The notes beneath the pieces are model-generated. The model had not been told where the DNA came from. It made no database searches and worked only from the letters and a program-made list of their open reading frames with translations. A stretch of DNA of 52,749 nucleotides, taken from assembly GCF_030766825.1 (NCBI RefSeq), contig NZ_JASFDV010000044.1, positions 1-52,749 on the forward strand. Reading direction: 5' to 3'. Below, piece by piece: positions 52,365-52,749 of the stretch. The stretch is from Nocardiopsis sp. CC223A. Lineage in GTDB: Bacteria > Actinomycetota > Actinomycetes > Streptosporangiales > Streptosporangiaceae. Position 1 is the first letter of the stretch. Every line of letters begins with the position of its first letter. The translations under genes were made by a program, and so were the position numbers.

Positions 52365-52749
52365 TTAACCGTGCCTAACGAGGACGCGTGAGTCCGCCTC
52401 AGCCCGTCCGGGGGCCGGCGCCCGGTCCGCCTCGCTCGCGACCGCGCCCGGTCGGCGCACCCGGGGCAGCAGCGGCGCGACGCTGCACGACCGCGCCATC
52501 CCCCACCAGGCCCCCAGGCCGCGGGCGGCGTCGCCCGCGATGCCCAGCACGGTCCAGGTGAGCGGATCGACCCGGGCGGTGCCGCGCGCGGTCCGCCAGG
52601 CCAACGGATGCGGCGCCACCAGGGCCGCGGCGGTGGCCGCCGTGGCCAGTACCGTCGTGGCGGCGGGTCTGCGGCCGCGCCGCAGGTTCCGGGTGATCCG
52701 CACGGTGCCCAGGGTCAGGGCCACGGCGGCCGGGGGCCACCAGGCGCCC
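52365..52749 (-). CDS. mftF: C-terminal part of an MftF-like GT2 glycosyltransferase (cut by right edge)
   Basis: About 127 residues, open to the right edge and ending at TAA 52365. The visible part has two hydrophobic segments and the sequence RVDPLTWTVLGIAGDAARGLGAWWGMARSCSVAPLLP, which fits the conserved end of mycofactocin-system glycosyltransferases (L-D-P-x-R-Y-x-x-L-x-x-x-D-D-x-A-Y-G-x-G-x-W-x-G, then PLLP). Those enzymes build the oligoglucoside on mycofactocin. Two usual residues are changed (Gly-Asp for Asp-Asp, Ala-Arg for Ala-Tyr). The catalytic GT2 domain is outside the window, so the assignment rests on the tail alone. The oligopeptide operon upstream is not part of the usual mycofactocin cluster. 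Confidence 0.55.
   Translation of the reverse strand, partial: GAWWPPAAVALTLGTVRITRNLRRGRRPAATTVLATAATAAALVAPHPLAWRTARGTARVDPLTWTVLGIAGDAARGLGAWWGMARSCSVAPLLPRVRRPGAVASEADRAPAPGRAEADSRVLVRHG

Overview
The window is very GC-rich chromosomal DNA of a filamentous-type actinomycete. Its gene content (several Pkn-type Ser/Thr kinases, an F420-type reductase, a likely mycofactocin glycosyltransferase end, DUF559 and DUF397-type genes, GTG/TTG starts, a leaderless promoter) would fit Nocardiopsaceae or a close relative. That placement is inferred from style, not from a marker gene. No rRNA, tRNA or CRISPR array was found.

Left part (1-20.0 kb): four Ser/Thr kinase genes (one cut by the left edge) and a vestigial fifth kinase start, mixed with a secreted S8 protease carrying PKD domains, an F420-type reductase fused to a hemerythrin domain, a DUF418 membrane protein and an ArsR regulator divergent from a luciferase-like monooxygenase. 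Between 10.7 and 12.1 kb lie miniature transposable elements, one nested inside another, all with 8-bp target duplications. At 14.6-17.1 kb is a small pilin locus: an Flp pilin, then two AT-richer genes that share a domain (an OmpA-type lipoprotein and a secreted protein), then an Flp-like pilin fused to a lysozyme-like domain that has lost its catalytic glutamate.

Middle (17.1-36.9 kb): gene remnants (DUF397 tail, IS701-type transposase relic, aldo/keto reductase tail) alternate with intact genes. The main one is an 860-residue protein that joins a thioester-reductase-like domain to an AMP-forming ligase in the reverse of carboxylic-acid-reductase order and without a carrier domain; it is divergent from an MFS exporter. 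A TPR-protein gene overlaps the gene of a 1526-residue UPF1-like helicase with a Vsr-like nuclease tail, a candidate defence operon. A pectate lyase lipoprotein has a clean upstream operator.

Right part (36.9-52.7 kb): a GT4 glycosyltransferase, a tandem YezG-type immunity protein, a Tad-type anchor fused to an M15-like peptidoglycan peptidase, a DUF559 protein and an Flp-like pilin with a lost stop codon, a membrane-anchored sensor-like protein, a second degenerate pectate lyase-like lipoprotein, and a complete oligopeptide ABC importer operon. The right edge cuts the C-terminal part of an MftF-like GT2.

The most unusual theme is the repeated use of Flp/Tad pilin N-termini (four genes in two loci) as anchors for other modules, two of them peptidoglycan-hydrolase folds, with no Tad ATPase, platform or prepilin peptidase gene in the window.
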